A stretch of DNA of 64,000 bases from Poecilobothrus nobilitatus (taxonomy: Eukaryota > Arthropoda > Insecta > Diptera > Dolichopodidae): assembly GCA_947095535.1 (NCBI GenBank), contig OX352774.1, positions 219,902,965 to 219,966,964 on the forward strand, given 5' to 3'. The notes below the pieces were generated by a model, which was not told the DNA's origin, made no database searches, and worked only from the letters and a program-made list of their open reading frames with translations. Shown piece by piece: positions 12,353 to 24,613 of this stretch. A program made the translations under genes and the position numbers. Every line of letters starts with the position of its first letter. Positions within the stretch are counted from its first letter, which is position 1.

Positions 12353-15300
12353 CATAATTAATTTTATTTTCAAATAAAAACTTAAAGTATATAGTTGTGT
12401 TTGGGTTGTCTTGTCAAAATACTTAATGGTAAATTAAAATTTTAATTTTAACAATAAAATACTAAAAGTATCGAATGAATGAATAGATTTTATTTTAAAT
12501 TTAATTAACGAGATTAATGTTTTTTTTGATTTACAAAATAAAGGTCAAAAAAAAAAAAATAATGAAATAAAAGCTCTAAAATTTTTGATTTCATTCCATA
12601 ATGTTGACCTATGGTTAATCAGAAGGCAAAAATTAAATAAACCTTCAATGATTTAAAACAAAATCTCAGAATAAAAATGAATTAATATCAAAATTTTTGA
12701 TAGGGATCTTGCGACCATATAAGTATATTTTCTCTTAAATTATCTGAACTCTTGAATTAAATTAAATTACTTTTAATATATATTTTAACGCAAATGTTTA
12801 TAAGCTATGAATAATTTATTTAGTCAACAAAACCATAAAAATTTTTTCAATCAAAAATTAATTTCCAACTATTTTTTAAATTGCAAAACAAAAAATTTAT
12901 TTTGAAACTTTGTGCAATTTTGTCTAAATGTCAAATTATATCTTAAATAACTTAATATCGTTATGTTGAAGCGAAAAATAATTATTAAGTACCTAATATC
13001 TAAAAAATTGTGATCATATTTCATTAAAAATACACAATTCCAACTTCAGTTGGTTATTGAGCAATAACTTTTTCCTTGAGGCCTTATTTCGGTCGGCATT
13101 ATTTCGCGTAGTTCACACTTTTATATAGTGCTTTGTTATTTTATTAAATTAATAATATTTGAATTAATAATCAATAATCATTAATACATACATGATTAAT
13201 GTATTTTTTTAATTTATACCGAAAAATAAGTGATACATATAATTGATAATGGCGTAATTACATAATAGTATTGTCATAATTAAAGCCAACGATCAAACAT
13301 TTTTTTTTACTTTATTACGTTTTTATTATTTTTATATAAAAATAAACTTTTATATCTATTGTTAAAATTAAAATTTTAAACGAAATAACAAAAAAAATTA
13401 ACTATATGTGTAATATTATTGTCTGTCCTTTTTTTGACATAATAAATATTATACTTCTTTTAAAACTATACATTTAAAAAAAAAAAAAAAAAAATTTTCA
13501 TATGCATACTTGAAATTACATATTATACATATACATATATATATTATTCTCGGAACAGGTGTTTTATTACTACAAAATTATATTTGCTATATAAAAACAA
13601 AAAAAAAATATTATATTTTAAAATTACAATTATAAAATTATTATGTATATATATATAAAAAAAAAAAAAAAAAAAAAACCAAAACAAAAAAAAAAAATTT
13701 GAAATATTTAAAGGATATATCATCCGCAAAGGGAAAGAAGACAATTTTATTTTGTACAAATTGCAAAATTCCAGTTGAATTAAACAAATTTGCTGTTAAT
13801 TGTACAGTCTTATGTCACAATTGTAAAATAATAAAAAATAAAAATCATTCAATTTCAAATTGTACATCAAAACTAAAAAATGATGCAGATTTAATTGGAA
13901 ATCATAAAAATAAAAATATTAAAAATGGCTACAAAAATAAAAATAATTCTCAGGTATATTTTGTATTTTTATTATGCAAAATATTTTTATTAATATAAAT
14001 GGTAATAATTTAATTATATATATATATATGTATTGATATAAAATATAAAAATAATAATAATAATAATAATAGAAGAAAATAAAATATAAAATAAACAGGA
14101 TGTTCCATGAATATATTAGATATACATATTTAAAAGTCATAAGCAATCATAAAGAGTCATATGAAAAATGATCGTGTAAAATAGAAAAAAAAAATTTTAA
14201 GAAAAAAAAAAAAGGAACTTAAATAATATCTTTTAGATTTTTCGAGATATTTATAAAATATACTTTTTGTTTTCTATTCGAACAGATCAATAATTTAAAA
14301 TTTACCCTATATTAATGTCGCTTAAGGTAAAATAAAATAAATTCTGATTGGTTGAAAAGAAAAATTGTACGAAATCTTCGAACACAAGAGAAAAATCATT
14401 TTTATAATCAATTATTTAATAAATTTCTTTTTTTTTTAATTATTTTGTTAAAGATAAAGGTAATAAAAAACAAAAGATGAAATATCCTCTATTCTATATA
14501 TGAAAAAGAAAAAAATAGTAGGTAAATAATAATTTATAAGGGTGAATTCCAAAATCCATAATGATTTTTGACACAAAAAAAAAATCCACAATTATTTTAA
14601 ATACTTAGTTGTTAAAATATGTATGTATGTAAAAATAATAAGAAAGAACTTTAGAGTTGGTTACAAAATTTGGGTTCAATAATTTGTTTAGCGGAAATTT
14701 CGGGGCGGAAGCTTCCACTATTTTAAATTATTTGTTATATAACTATTTATGTAAAGATGATAATTAGAAAGCATTTTTGAGTTGGTTACAAAATCTGGAT
14801 CCAATAATTTGTTTAGCGGGACTGCTTTATATTTATTGATGTTGAAATATGTATACATATACAATAAAGCTAATTAGGAAGAAATTTAAAATTTCTTACA
14901 AAGTCAGAGTTTATTGCTTTTTCAGATTATTTTTTACACATTTTTGAATTTATGGATTTCTTTTTTGTGGATTTTGACTTTTGGATTTTTATTTATGGAT
15001 TTGGTCATCAACCCTATTTAAAATCTTTTAGTACATAATACATATATTCTATATATGTTTGAGATCACCTTTCATTCAACATTTAAAAATGATTGTAAAT
15101 TTACCGTTATGTACAAAAGTTTATTTTACTACAATTTTTACCTATTATTAGGAATATTATTAATAATTAATCAAACTTAAAATATAGGGATTTACTATAC
15201 AAAATGACAATGACAATAAATAAATAAATAATTTGTTTTCCTTTAAATGTGAGATAAGATGATCGCTTATAATATATATATATACATTCGAATTGTATTT

Positions 15301-18300
15301 TTTTTCAAAAAGTATTATATATTTTCTATGATCTTCAATTTATGGAACAACCATGTTTATTATTATATTAAAGAATACAGAAAACCTCTTATATACCATA
15401 AATCGATTTTTTTTAATTTTTTTTTTTTTTAAATAAAATTAGCAATGAAATTAATATTATTGTTTAGATTTATGAAAAATTTAAATCTCATAATATAGCT
15501 ACATTATACATACATATATACGTATATATATTTAGGCAATTCATTAATTTAGTTAAATCATAAAAATCAACAATATGTCTATAGGTTTTTTTTTTGTTTT
15601 TAATTGCACATATTTAAGAATACATATATATAGTTTAACACATAAAAAAAAAAAAAAACTTTATTACTATTTCATTATTTTTTCTTCCAAATTAGCACAT
15701 TATTTTTAATACTACGCGTAAAAGTAAAATGTCTAGAGAAAACTGCCAAAAGATCCTTTAACTTTTAAAATTAAAAAATAAATAAAACAGTATTTTTTTT
15801 TATTTTTATGTATGTGTTCTTCATCATATAAGTAAATAACATTATTAAATTTTTTTAAATATTAATTTACTTATACTATTATCATATCTATAACATATGT
15901 AGATGCATATACTTGCTTAAAATTCAAGCTTGCAAAAACGCCGAAATTTCAATTAAATTTTAATACAACAAACAAAATTTTAAAATCCATCCTTTTTTTT
16001 TTTTTTGCCTATTTGTATATGCAAAATTTAACATTAGCTAATTTATTGTTAATTTATACTGATCTGATATTTTGGCGAGATTGCAGAACATCTTTTTTAA
16101 ATGTTTTTTTTTTTATATATTAATTAATGTCCTTTATTTTGTATTTTTTTTTTTTGAAAAATCTTTAGTTTATGTTAACGTCCTGAAAAAAAAAAACAAA
16201 GCTTTCAATATGAATTTCAAAAAAATTTTACTTTTTAATTTCTTAGTGCAATATTAAAATTCTAGAGTAGTCTAAAATAGATTTTCTAAAATTTTTTATT
16301 TTTATAGTGGAGATACTGTCGATGTTTTTAAAGCGCGTCAATTTCGGGATCTGCAGTTCAATGGAAAATTTTTTTTTTTTTGCTGATAATGTCAACGACT
16401 TTCAAATGTGTAAATAAATCTCATTTTGTTCAGAATTTCTTTTTTTTTTATCTGATGTTTACTTTAATTTCTTGTCATTGGTTCAGATAACATTTTTTTT
16501 TGTTACTCTCTTGAAATTCGAAAAAATGGCAATGAATTTATTAACTTTTTAACGTTGAGCCGCCATTTGATTTATTTCATTTCATTGAAATCATAGATAT
16601 ATTAACTAACTAATAATATATCTATGGTTGACATTATCTGGTCTCATAGAATTTCATACAATTTAATTTTTTTTTGACATTTCATACCGTTCAAAAGCGT
16701 CGACATTATCTCCTACATTAGTTTTAAATAAATTAATATTTTTTTTTTTTTTAATTTTTAATATATTATTATATTTAAGGATTATAAAAAAATGGATTAA
16801 TTTAAATAATAAATATTAAATTTAGGTACTAAATGAAAAACAACATGACCAAGCAATAGAAAATGAATATAATTTTGATCATCCAGATGCTTTTGATATT
16901 GATTTATTAATTGATGTACTTAAAAAATTAAAAGAAGGTAGAAAAGTTGAAGTTCCAGTATATAATTTTATTACACATGCTAGAGAAAATCACACAGTAA
17001 GTTTTTAACTTTTAACTTCAACTCCTGTAAACTGCTTTCTTTCTTTATGATAACTATTAGCTTCTTTTATTTTTTAATATAATTTAGAAAACAATGTATG
17101 GAGCAAATGTAATTATTTTTGAAGGAATTTTAGTTTTTCATAATCCAGAAGTACTTAAATTACTAGATATGAAAATATTTGTTGATACTGATGCTGATAT
17201 TCGTTTAGCTAGAAGATTAAAAAGGTAATATATTAAAAATTTACCAAATAAAATTTGTTAAATTTAAAATAAATTAATGATCAAAAATAAAAACTATAAT
17301 AAAATTAATTGTTTTTGTTTTTTTTTAGAGATATATCACAACGTGGTCGCGATTTAGACGGTGTATTAAAACAGTATTCAACAATGGTTAAACCAAGCTA
17401 TGCCAATTATATAGCACCATCAATGATACATGCAGATATAATAGTACCAAGAGGTGGTGAAAATAAAGTAGCTATACATTTAGTTGTTCAACATGTTCAT
17501 ACACAATTACAATTGGTAAAAAACAAAAAAAAAAAAAAAAATTCTATTTATTATATAAATTCATTTGAATTAAATAAAATTTATAGAGAGGTTTTAAATT
17601 ACGTGAAACATTAGCACATTCTTATATAGGACAACCAATGCCAGATTCACTTAATCTTTTACCATCAACTCCACAAATAAAAGGTCTTCATACATTTATA
17701 AGAAACAAGAACACACCACGTGATGAGTTCATATTTTATTCAAAAAGACTGATACGTTTAGTAATTGAATACGCTTTGTGTTTATTCCCATTTAAAGAAA
17801 CAACAGTTGAAACACCACAAGGAGTACAATATCAAGGTACATATGTACCACATATTACAATATGTTATATTTTACAGAATGTCTAGCTGTGAAAGTTTAA
17901 AAAAAAAAATAGTGATAAGTAGTTGAAAAAAGCAAATAATTTTTTTAATAAATAACGGTTAATATACTTAAGTTATAACAGGACCAGAATTTAAAGTTTT
18001 TTTTTTTTTACAATTTATAGCTTTTATAAATTTATTTAAGTCTTTTTTGTCTGTTTTTAACATAAACTATTCGTTGAAGATTCTTTAATACGAATTTACA
18101 AAATTTTAAAGTAGAAAAATTTATATTTGTTTTTTTTGAAGAATGATTTATGTGATAATAACGTTTCGTAAATATTAATTTGGTATAATTTGGTTTTAAA
18201 ACAAAAAACTTTATTAAATTTTTTGACTTTTTCAACACTTTTTTTGCTTCACCATTAATTTCTCTTATTACTGAAATTTTTTTCGTATACTTCCATAGAT

Positions 18301-18954
18301 GAGCATTTTGTATTTTAATTTTATTTAAAAAAAAAAAAAATTATTTTCCATTAAAATACAAAAAAAATATTATTTATTTAAAAAAAAAAATAAAGGACAG
18401 CGTTTAGCTTGCAAAAAAATTTGTGGAGTGTCAATTTTACGGGCTGGTGAAACAATGGAACAGGCTGTCTGTGATGTTTTAAAAAATATTAGAATTGGAA
18501 AAATTTTAATTCAAACAAATCATATAACTGGTGAACCGGAATTATATTATTTAAGATTACCAAAAGATATTAAAGATTATCAAGTAATATTAATGGATGC
18601 AACAGTTGCAACAGGTGCTGCTGCCTTAATGGCAATTAGAGTATTATTAGATCATGATGTACAAGAATCAAATATTATATTAGTATCATTATTAATGGCT
18701 GAAATTGGTGTTCATTCAATAGCTTATGCTTTTCCAAAAGTAATTTTAAAATTAAATTAAAAAAATTTTATTCAAAAATTTTATTTTTTGTTTTTTAGGT
18801 AAAAATTGTTACATCTGCATTAGATCCAGAAATTAATGATAAGTTTTATGTTATACCGGGTATTGGTAATTTTGGTGATCGTTATTATGGTACAGAACCA
18901 TCTGAAACTGAAATATTTTATGATGATCGTTCATTCGATTTTAATGATGTATAA
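11245..18954 (+). CDS. Uckl1: uridine-cytidine kinase-like protein (UCKL1 type), 5' exon missing
   Basis: Predicted bifunctional-looking pyrimidine salvage protein: an N-terminal uridine/cytidine kinase domain fused to a C-terminal UPRTase-like domain. Exons: 11245-11594, 11718-11824, 16826-16996, 17088-17224, 17329-17515, 17587-17836, 18396-18739, 18799-18954; all junctions GT-AG and phases consistent. 566 complete residues are visible, close to the usual UCKL1 length. Exon 1 has a Ser/Thr/Pro-rich, basic leader ending [13 protein letters not shown], a UCKL1 signature. Exon 2 has the P-loop GGSASGKTT, then SMDCFYK; exon 3 has FDHPDAFD; exon 5 has RGRDLDGV. Exon 7 has ILRAGETME (about 414-422) and the PRPP-type loop [13 protein letters not shown] (about 465-477); exon 8 has [15 protein letters not shown]. 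The first visible exon starts in mid-codon, so an upstream exon with the start codon exists but was not found. The acceptor of exon 7 (aataaag) lacks a pyrimidine tract. Vertebrate UCKL1 also lacks firm proof of UPRTase activity, so that activity is uncertain. Confidence 0.95.
12319..12352. repeat. (TA)n microsatellite
   Basis: About 16 uninterrupted TA units in intron 2 of the UCKL1-type gene. Likely polymorphic; no function inferred. Confidence 0.9.
13720..13953 (+). other. exon-like ORF with two CxxC pairs, inside UCKL1 intron 2
   Basis: An open frame of about 78 codons, bounded by a possible acceptor (tatttaaag) and a good donor context (tctcag followed by gtatat at 13954). The translation contains [14 protein letters not shown], then [10 protein letters not shown], giving two CxxC pairs about 20 residues apart and spaced like a small zinc ribbon. 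An Asn/Lys-rich tail follows. There is no ATG in the frame, so it would have to be an internal exon. I do not recognise the family. It is not part of UCKL1, whose exons 2 and 3 join in frame without it. It could be a cryptic exon, an exon of an unrelated nested gene, a relic, or a chance ORF. The composition is less low-complexity than its surroundings. Confidence 0.3.
14530..15000 (+). repeat. dispersed repeat, 'aataatttgttta' family, copy 2
   Basis: It contains two tandem copies of a block with gagttggttacaaaat, then a TCAATAATTTGTTTAGCGG-like core, at about 14655 and 14782. This suggests the family has internal tandem duplications. It lies in intron 2 of the UCKL1-type gene. Same family as 2510-2775 and 42640-42900. 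Confidence 0.6.
16307..16716. mobile_element. MITE-like element in UCKL1 intron 2
   Basis: The left end reads gtggagatactgtcgatg. The right end in reverse complement reads gtaggagataatgtcgac; the imperfect terminal inverted repeats extend about 30 bp. The motif gataatgtcaac recurs just inside each end (near 16384 and, inverted, near 16628). No coding capacity. It ends about 110 bp before exon 3. A 13-bp perfect hairpin, catagatatatta / taatatatctatg, lies at about 16593-16627 within it. Confidence 0.6.
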
Positions 18955-20317
18955 GTAAACCAACTACATACATATTATATATATTTGGTTTTTGTAGTGA
19001 TTGGTTTTAGGGATCATATTCAAAACTAAAGTGTTTGTTCGTAACAAAAGCACAAACAAAACCTTTTTTATATTTAAATGTTACAAAATAAAAAAAAATA
19101 AAAGAGAGTAAAAGAAGGAAAAAACAAAGTAAATAAACATATTATTTTATATTTTTTTATTTTAAAGATAGAACAAAAAAAAAGTAAAAAATGCAGATTT
19201 ATTTTAAAAATCTAATGAGCAATGCCAATTATTTGTATATAAAAAAGTACATCAATTCATTTTTACATTTTATTTAAGTAAAAAATTTATATAAAAGAAA
19301 AAAACTAATAAAAATATTAGAAAGATAAAAATTGCATAAAGAAAATGTATTTAAATTAAATAAAATCTATATAAATAACAATATGTGTTTTTTTTTGGTT
19401 TTATAATAAATAAAATTTTGTAAATCTTGATGTGTAACTACAAATTTACTACCTTATAATATATGAGTATTTTATATTTTTTCTCTTTTTAAAAGTTAAA
19501 ATTGTCGTTATTGCTTTTTTCCTATTTGTTTTAAGAATGTTCAATGTTTGGGGGTAATGGTAAGTTCTTTCTAAGTATAAGTACAAAATGACAATTTTAC
19601 AAATAGTCACACAATCCTACTAACTTCCAAAATCTCACAGCTTATAAATACCACAAAAGATTTTATCCTTATTCTTATATTATAATAGTAGATCTACAAA
19701 AGTCTGTACATACGATTTATCGGTGTTCATTATTTCCTAAGAAATTTTAAAAAGAAAACTTCACCTTAATTATATTATTTGTAATTGTAAGCTATTCTAT
19801 TTTACAACAGGGATATTCAACTTTGAGTAGACCGCGTGCCGGATAAGGGAAAATATTTATTCTATGGTAAGAAACTATTAATAATTAAAAAACTACTGAA
19901 AATAATATTATTGAAGTTTCATCCCTTAAATTCTTTTTTCTACTCAAAATTTTCAAGTCTGTTGATAATCTGTTGAACGTTTAAAATGTATTTTCAATCT
20001 GCTTTTAATTTAAATAGAAAACGAAGGCAAACATATATTATGCAATTAGACATTTGTAATTATTAAGAACGTTTAATTATTGCGTTGCCTTTATTTCTAA
20101 CGGTATTTGAAATAATTGGCTTTAAAATTCAAATAAGCATTTTTATAGAAATATATGCACACTCGCGGACAATGTTTCTGACTTCCCTTACGCTTTCAAT
20201 CGTTGTATTCAATTATCCTCAATTATCCGCTCGTCATTCACAACATTTCATCAATATTTATCCGCTTTAAACTGTTCTCTTCAAAAATAGGTTGGTCATT
20301 TCCTGGTACACGTTCTC

Positions 20318-20583
20318 CTAGTATCGCTTTCTCAAGGTTCTCTTTGTTTGAATTTTTAAGAGCAGGTATTCGTATACGACATGCAGATGTTATACTTTAT
20401 AGCCATTAATCTATAATGTAAAATGTAGAGCTCGATCAAGTTCTGCTAGTATCCCTTTCCCAAATTTCTTTTTGTTTGGAATTCTAAGACCGAGTATTGG
20501 TATAGGGCAGGATATGTATGTATATGTTATACTTTAGAGCCATTAATCTATAATATAAAATTTAGAGTTCGTTTAAGTTTTGC
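20318..20583. repeat. 128-bp tandem duplication, two copies
   Basis: Unit 1 starts ctagtatcgctttctcaa at 20318. Unit 2 starts ctagtatccctttcccaa at 20446. Both continue with agccattaatctataat and end in agttttg/agttctg-like sequence. The units have diverged noticeably, so the duplication is old. The ORFs across it have no coding character. Confidence 0.8.
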
Positions 20584-20922
20584 TAGATCAGGAAAATAAT
20601 TTTATGAAAATAAATAAAAACAGATTTATAATTTTATAATGAAATAAAGTAATTTTAAATAAAATCATAACATAATCAAATAAAAGTTTTTAAATTTGAC
20701 TATTTTGTAAAAATATATTACAGATAAATAAACAAAAATACATAATGATAAAAAAGTAATTTTGTTATGTTATGTTAAATGGAAAAAAAAAAATCGAATA
20801 TTTCTTTTTGTTTTTTTAACCTGGTCACCACAAATATTATCAGCTGTATTTATATTAATCAACGACTTTGACATTTTGTGTTTTTTTTATACGGTTGTTT
20901 TTTTTTTTTGTTCTTGATAGAA

Positions 20923-20969
20923 ATGGCAGCATTGATTTAGTTTTAGTAATGAATGAAATGCTTATGTGA
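20923..20969 (+). promoter_or_regulatory. two short upstream ORFs before the SEC62 start
   Basis: ATG at 20923 opens a five-codon frame (MAALI, stop TAG ending 20940). ATG at 20949 opens a six-codon frame (MNEMLM, stop TGA ending 20969). The SEC62 ATG follows two bases later, at 20972. If transcription starts upstream of 20923 these would be translated first and could damp SEC62 translation. The sequence before them (poly-T then gatag at 20920) could also be a 5' UTR splice acceptor. The transcript start is unknown, so this is tentative. Confidence 0.4.
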
Positions 20970-20971
20970 AA

Positions 20972-23900
20972 ATGTCGAAAAGAGTGAGACGCAGAAAAGA
21001 TGTAAGTAAATTTTGTTTTTATTTTTTTTTATATTATTTAATATCATTTATATTTGTAAATAATAATTACAAAAAAAATCAATATAAATAGTTATTCAAT
21101 TTTACTTAATTATTTGAAATTGATAGAAAAATTGGAAATATTATAAAAATTAAATTGAAAACATGGTAAGAAGAGTCATACAATTGTGACGTTGTCATAA
21201 AAATTTCTTGAAAAAAAAAAGAAAAATTTGTAGGTAACAAAAACTTTCTCCAGAGGAGATGTAATCTATTAAATTTAATAAGATGTATCAATTTATGATT
21301 TATTTTTTTAAAATTTAATCAATTGAAATTATTGAATTGTTTTTAATTAGATTAAATTGGATTTGTTTGAAAAAGATTTTGATTAAAAACTTTTTTGATG
21401 AAATAAAATTAATTGCGCAGAATCAATATAAAATTTATTTACACAATTGGTTTTCCAATTTTATTAAGTATTATAGTTATCAACATATTTTGAGAAGAAG
21501 TGACATATCTATTATGGTGCAAGTGTTTTTTTTTTTTTATATTTTATTATGAATTGGACTAGCACTAGGTAAAGGTTATACATTACTTTACTACATACAT
21601 AATAAATACACCATAATGTATTGTATGTAGAATTTTATGTACATATAAATAAAATAAAAATTCCTATTAAACAAAATCACCGGATAAAAGGTGTAAAATT
21701 AATTTTTATCATAGCTTTTTGCATTTTGTTTATTAAAAGAAAGAAAATAAAAAAATCAGTTCAATGCACGGTAAAATAAAAATAAGAGAAATTTTCTTTG
21801 TTCTACTTTTCATAATTACATATTATATACCTATAACAATAAGAAAAAAGTACAAAATACCTTAAATAAGTTTATTTACTTGTTAATATAACATAAAAAA
21901 AACAACTTAATATGCTATAATAATCCAATATAAAATAATTTTAGTCTCGAATGTTTTGTTATCTTAAAATTATCAAATATTTAAACGTAAATAGAAGGAT
22001 AGTGATTGTTTATGAACTTTGATATTACTAGTTTATAATTTTTTTTAAATTTAAATTAATATTTTAGAATCTTTTCAAGTAGAAAACTTAATATTTTTAT
22101 GAGTTTTTTTTTTGTTAGGTGGATGTATGACGTATGACGTACGTTTTCTTATAGAAATTTCAAATTTTTATTTTAGTCTCAATAAAATTTTCCCATAATT
22201 AAATAATTCGCGAAATATCATTTATTTAAGACTCTATTTAATTAATTTACAATGTTTGTTGTTGTTCTTAAAAAACAAAAAAAAAATCTGGGTAAATCAT
22301 CAATCAAATTAAAAGCTTTATTCGTGTTTTGAGCTTTAAACTTGAATAATTTCCTATAAAATTTAATTATGATTTATTTTAGTGATAAGAATTGGAATTA
22401 ATTTAATACATTTTTTTTTGTTTATTCTAAATTAATTTCAATTTATAAATTAATTTCAATTTATAAATTAATTCATGTATAGGTTTATATAAAACGTATA
22501 CAATTTTCTTTTTATGAACTTACAAATAACTTACACATTGCAAATGATCAAAAATGCATGTTATCCCATTTATGATTTTCATATTTTTTTTTAACTAGTT
22601 TTTCAGGTGCGAAAATTGTAAGCGTATTAAATAATATATTTTTAGAGTTTCCCGTTTATTTTAAAGCTAATTGTTTCTTTTTTGTAGTACATAATTTATT
22701 ACCGTTTTTATTTTAGAATGTTTCATGTAATACTAATTTTATAATTAAAATTTCAACTACCTTTACATAAAAATAAAAAAAACCTTTTTACGGTCAGCTG
22801 AAGTTCTAAAAGCTATTTATGAATCACATTAAAGGTAAAATTAAATATGTTAAAAACTAAAACCAATTTTTTTTAAACTAAATATGGAAATCACGTTTTT
22901 TTCAAAGTTAGTTAAAATTTTAATTTTGTAATAATAAGAGTAAGAGTGTTCTAAGCATAATAAATTATTATATATTTTTGTATACGTATACATTTTTTTT
23001 TTGCAAAATTTAAAATTATTGAAATATGTCTGATGATGAATTCGATTATTCTGGAACGAGTTATGTCTCTAAATTTTTATATTTCAATTTCAATTCAGAA
23101 CAAATTAAAAAGAAATTTGGACTAAATAAAAAAGAGCATGAAATCGTAAACAAAATATTTACGAAAAATTTTTACATTTCATTTTTAAAACATAATTTCA
23201 TTTTCTTTTAGGAATATGCGGGGCCTGAAGAACAGGAGCCTACTAAAGAAGAATATAATGTAGCTAAGTGGTTAAGAAGAAATGTCAAAACTAAAAAGAC
23301 GAAATTCTTAAGTCATAATGTGGAATACTTTACAGGTATAATAAACACGACGAAAATGAAATAATGTTTTTAATATACCTAATATTTTTGTTTTTTTTAG
23401 CAAATAAAGCTCTTGATGCTTTAATGAGCTCAAAATTTGCTGAAGGTAATAATCCAGTATTACCATCAAGAGAGTATGCAATTAATTTTTTGCATACCAT
23501 GCTGGAACATAAATTTTTTCATCGTGCAAAAAAAGTTCCAGTTTACTCAGATGAATTGAAACCCAATAAAAAGAAATCTCAAACATCTGGTGATATATCT
23601 TCATCTGAATCGAAAAAGGAAATTCAGCACAAAGATACACTTAATAAAGATGAAAAACATTTAAATGATAAAAATACCGATCATGATAGTCATGCTGAGG
23701 GTATAGGCGGCGGTGGTGTTAATCCTGGAAGTCAAGATGAAAATACTGGGGAAAAATTAAATAAAGAAAAACGTAAAAGAAAAATAAAATTGGATATGCA
23801 TGCAGATCAACAATTTGTTGATGGTTCAGAAGCGTATGTATGGATATATGATCCCATTCCAATTCATTATTGGATATTTGGATTAATTGTGGTATTAGGA

Positions 23901-24613
23901 GCAATTGTTGTTTGTCTATTTCCACTATGGCCACCAATGTTACGTAAAGGTGTTTATTACTTAAGTATAGCTGCAGCTGGATTCTTAGTTTTTATACTTG
24001 TCTTAACTATAATACGTTTAATCGTTTTTGTTATTATATGGATTTTGTCGGGTGGTAAATTATACTTTTGGATTTTCCCTAATTTAACAGAAGATGTTGG
24101 ATTTTTTGCATCATTTTGGCCGTTATATGAGGTAATGTAAATATAATTTGAATTTTTCAATTAATACTTACAATGTTTTTGTTTTTTTTAGACGAAATAC
24201 CATTCTGATATACAAAATGCAAAAGCTAATAAAAAAAATAAGAAGAAGAAAAAAGACAAGGATAGTGATGCTGAAAATGAAGATGATTTAAATCCGTTAT
24301 TAGAAGAAAAAATTGAAGCTGTAAAAGAACACGATGCTGAGCATGATGAAGAATTAGCCCATTTTCATCAGTGTGAAGAAGTTCATCATAGACATAGTAA
24401 TAGCAATGAGCCATTAATTGAACCTACAACAAAATCAAATGAAAAGAAAGGGTAAAATTTCCTTTTTTTTTTAAAAAAAGCAAAAAATAAACAAAAATTG
24501 ATTTATAAAAATATTTTAGTTCTACTACAGAAAGTGAGTCAGAATCAGGATCTAGATCTTCGACTGGAAAAGATTTTGAAATGGTAAATGAAAATGATGT
24601 TGATACTTCATAA
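20972..24613 (+). CDS. Sec62: SEC62, ER protein translocation subunit
   Basis: Integral ER membrane protein that works with SEC61/SEC63 in post-translational import of precursors. Exons: 20972-21001, 23212-23335, 23401-24131, 24192-24451, 24520-24613; GT-AG with consistent phases; 412 aa, near the usual 400. Exon 1 codes only MSKRVRRRKD, matching the short basic start of SEC62 proteins; its donor is gtaagt and intron 1 is 2.2 kb. Exons 2-3 carry the conserved N-terminal domain (VAKWLRRN, HNVEYFT, KFFHRAKKV). A charged, Lys/Gly-rich linker follows, then YVWIYDP just before the first membrane segment (about 210-230). A short FPLWPPMLRKGVYY loop leads to the second membrane segment (about 240-265) and FWIFPNL. 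The acidic/basic, His-containing C-terminal tail ends GKDFEMV, as in animal SEC62. No frameshift or stop interrupts it. Confidence 0.96.

Larger units (their letters stand above)
18955..20971. other. UCKL1 3' region and UCKL1-SEC62 intergenic DNA
   Basis: The UCKL1 3' UTR begins here. Many AATAAA-like hexamers are present, for example near 19080-19100 and 19338, but in this composition they cannot be told apart. No other gene is evident. A tandem duplication lies at 20318-20583. The last 150 bp before the SEC62 start contain a poly-T tract and short upstream ORFs. Confidence 0.55.

Noticed and set aside
23719..24414. Minus-strand ORFs opposite SEC62 exons 3 and 4
   Set aside because: Antisense shadows of SEC62, whose translation matches the family on the plus strand.
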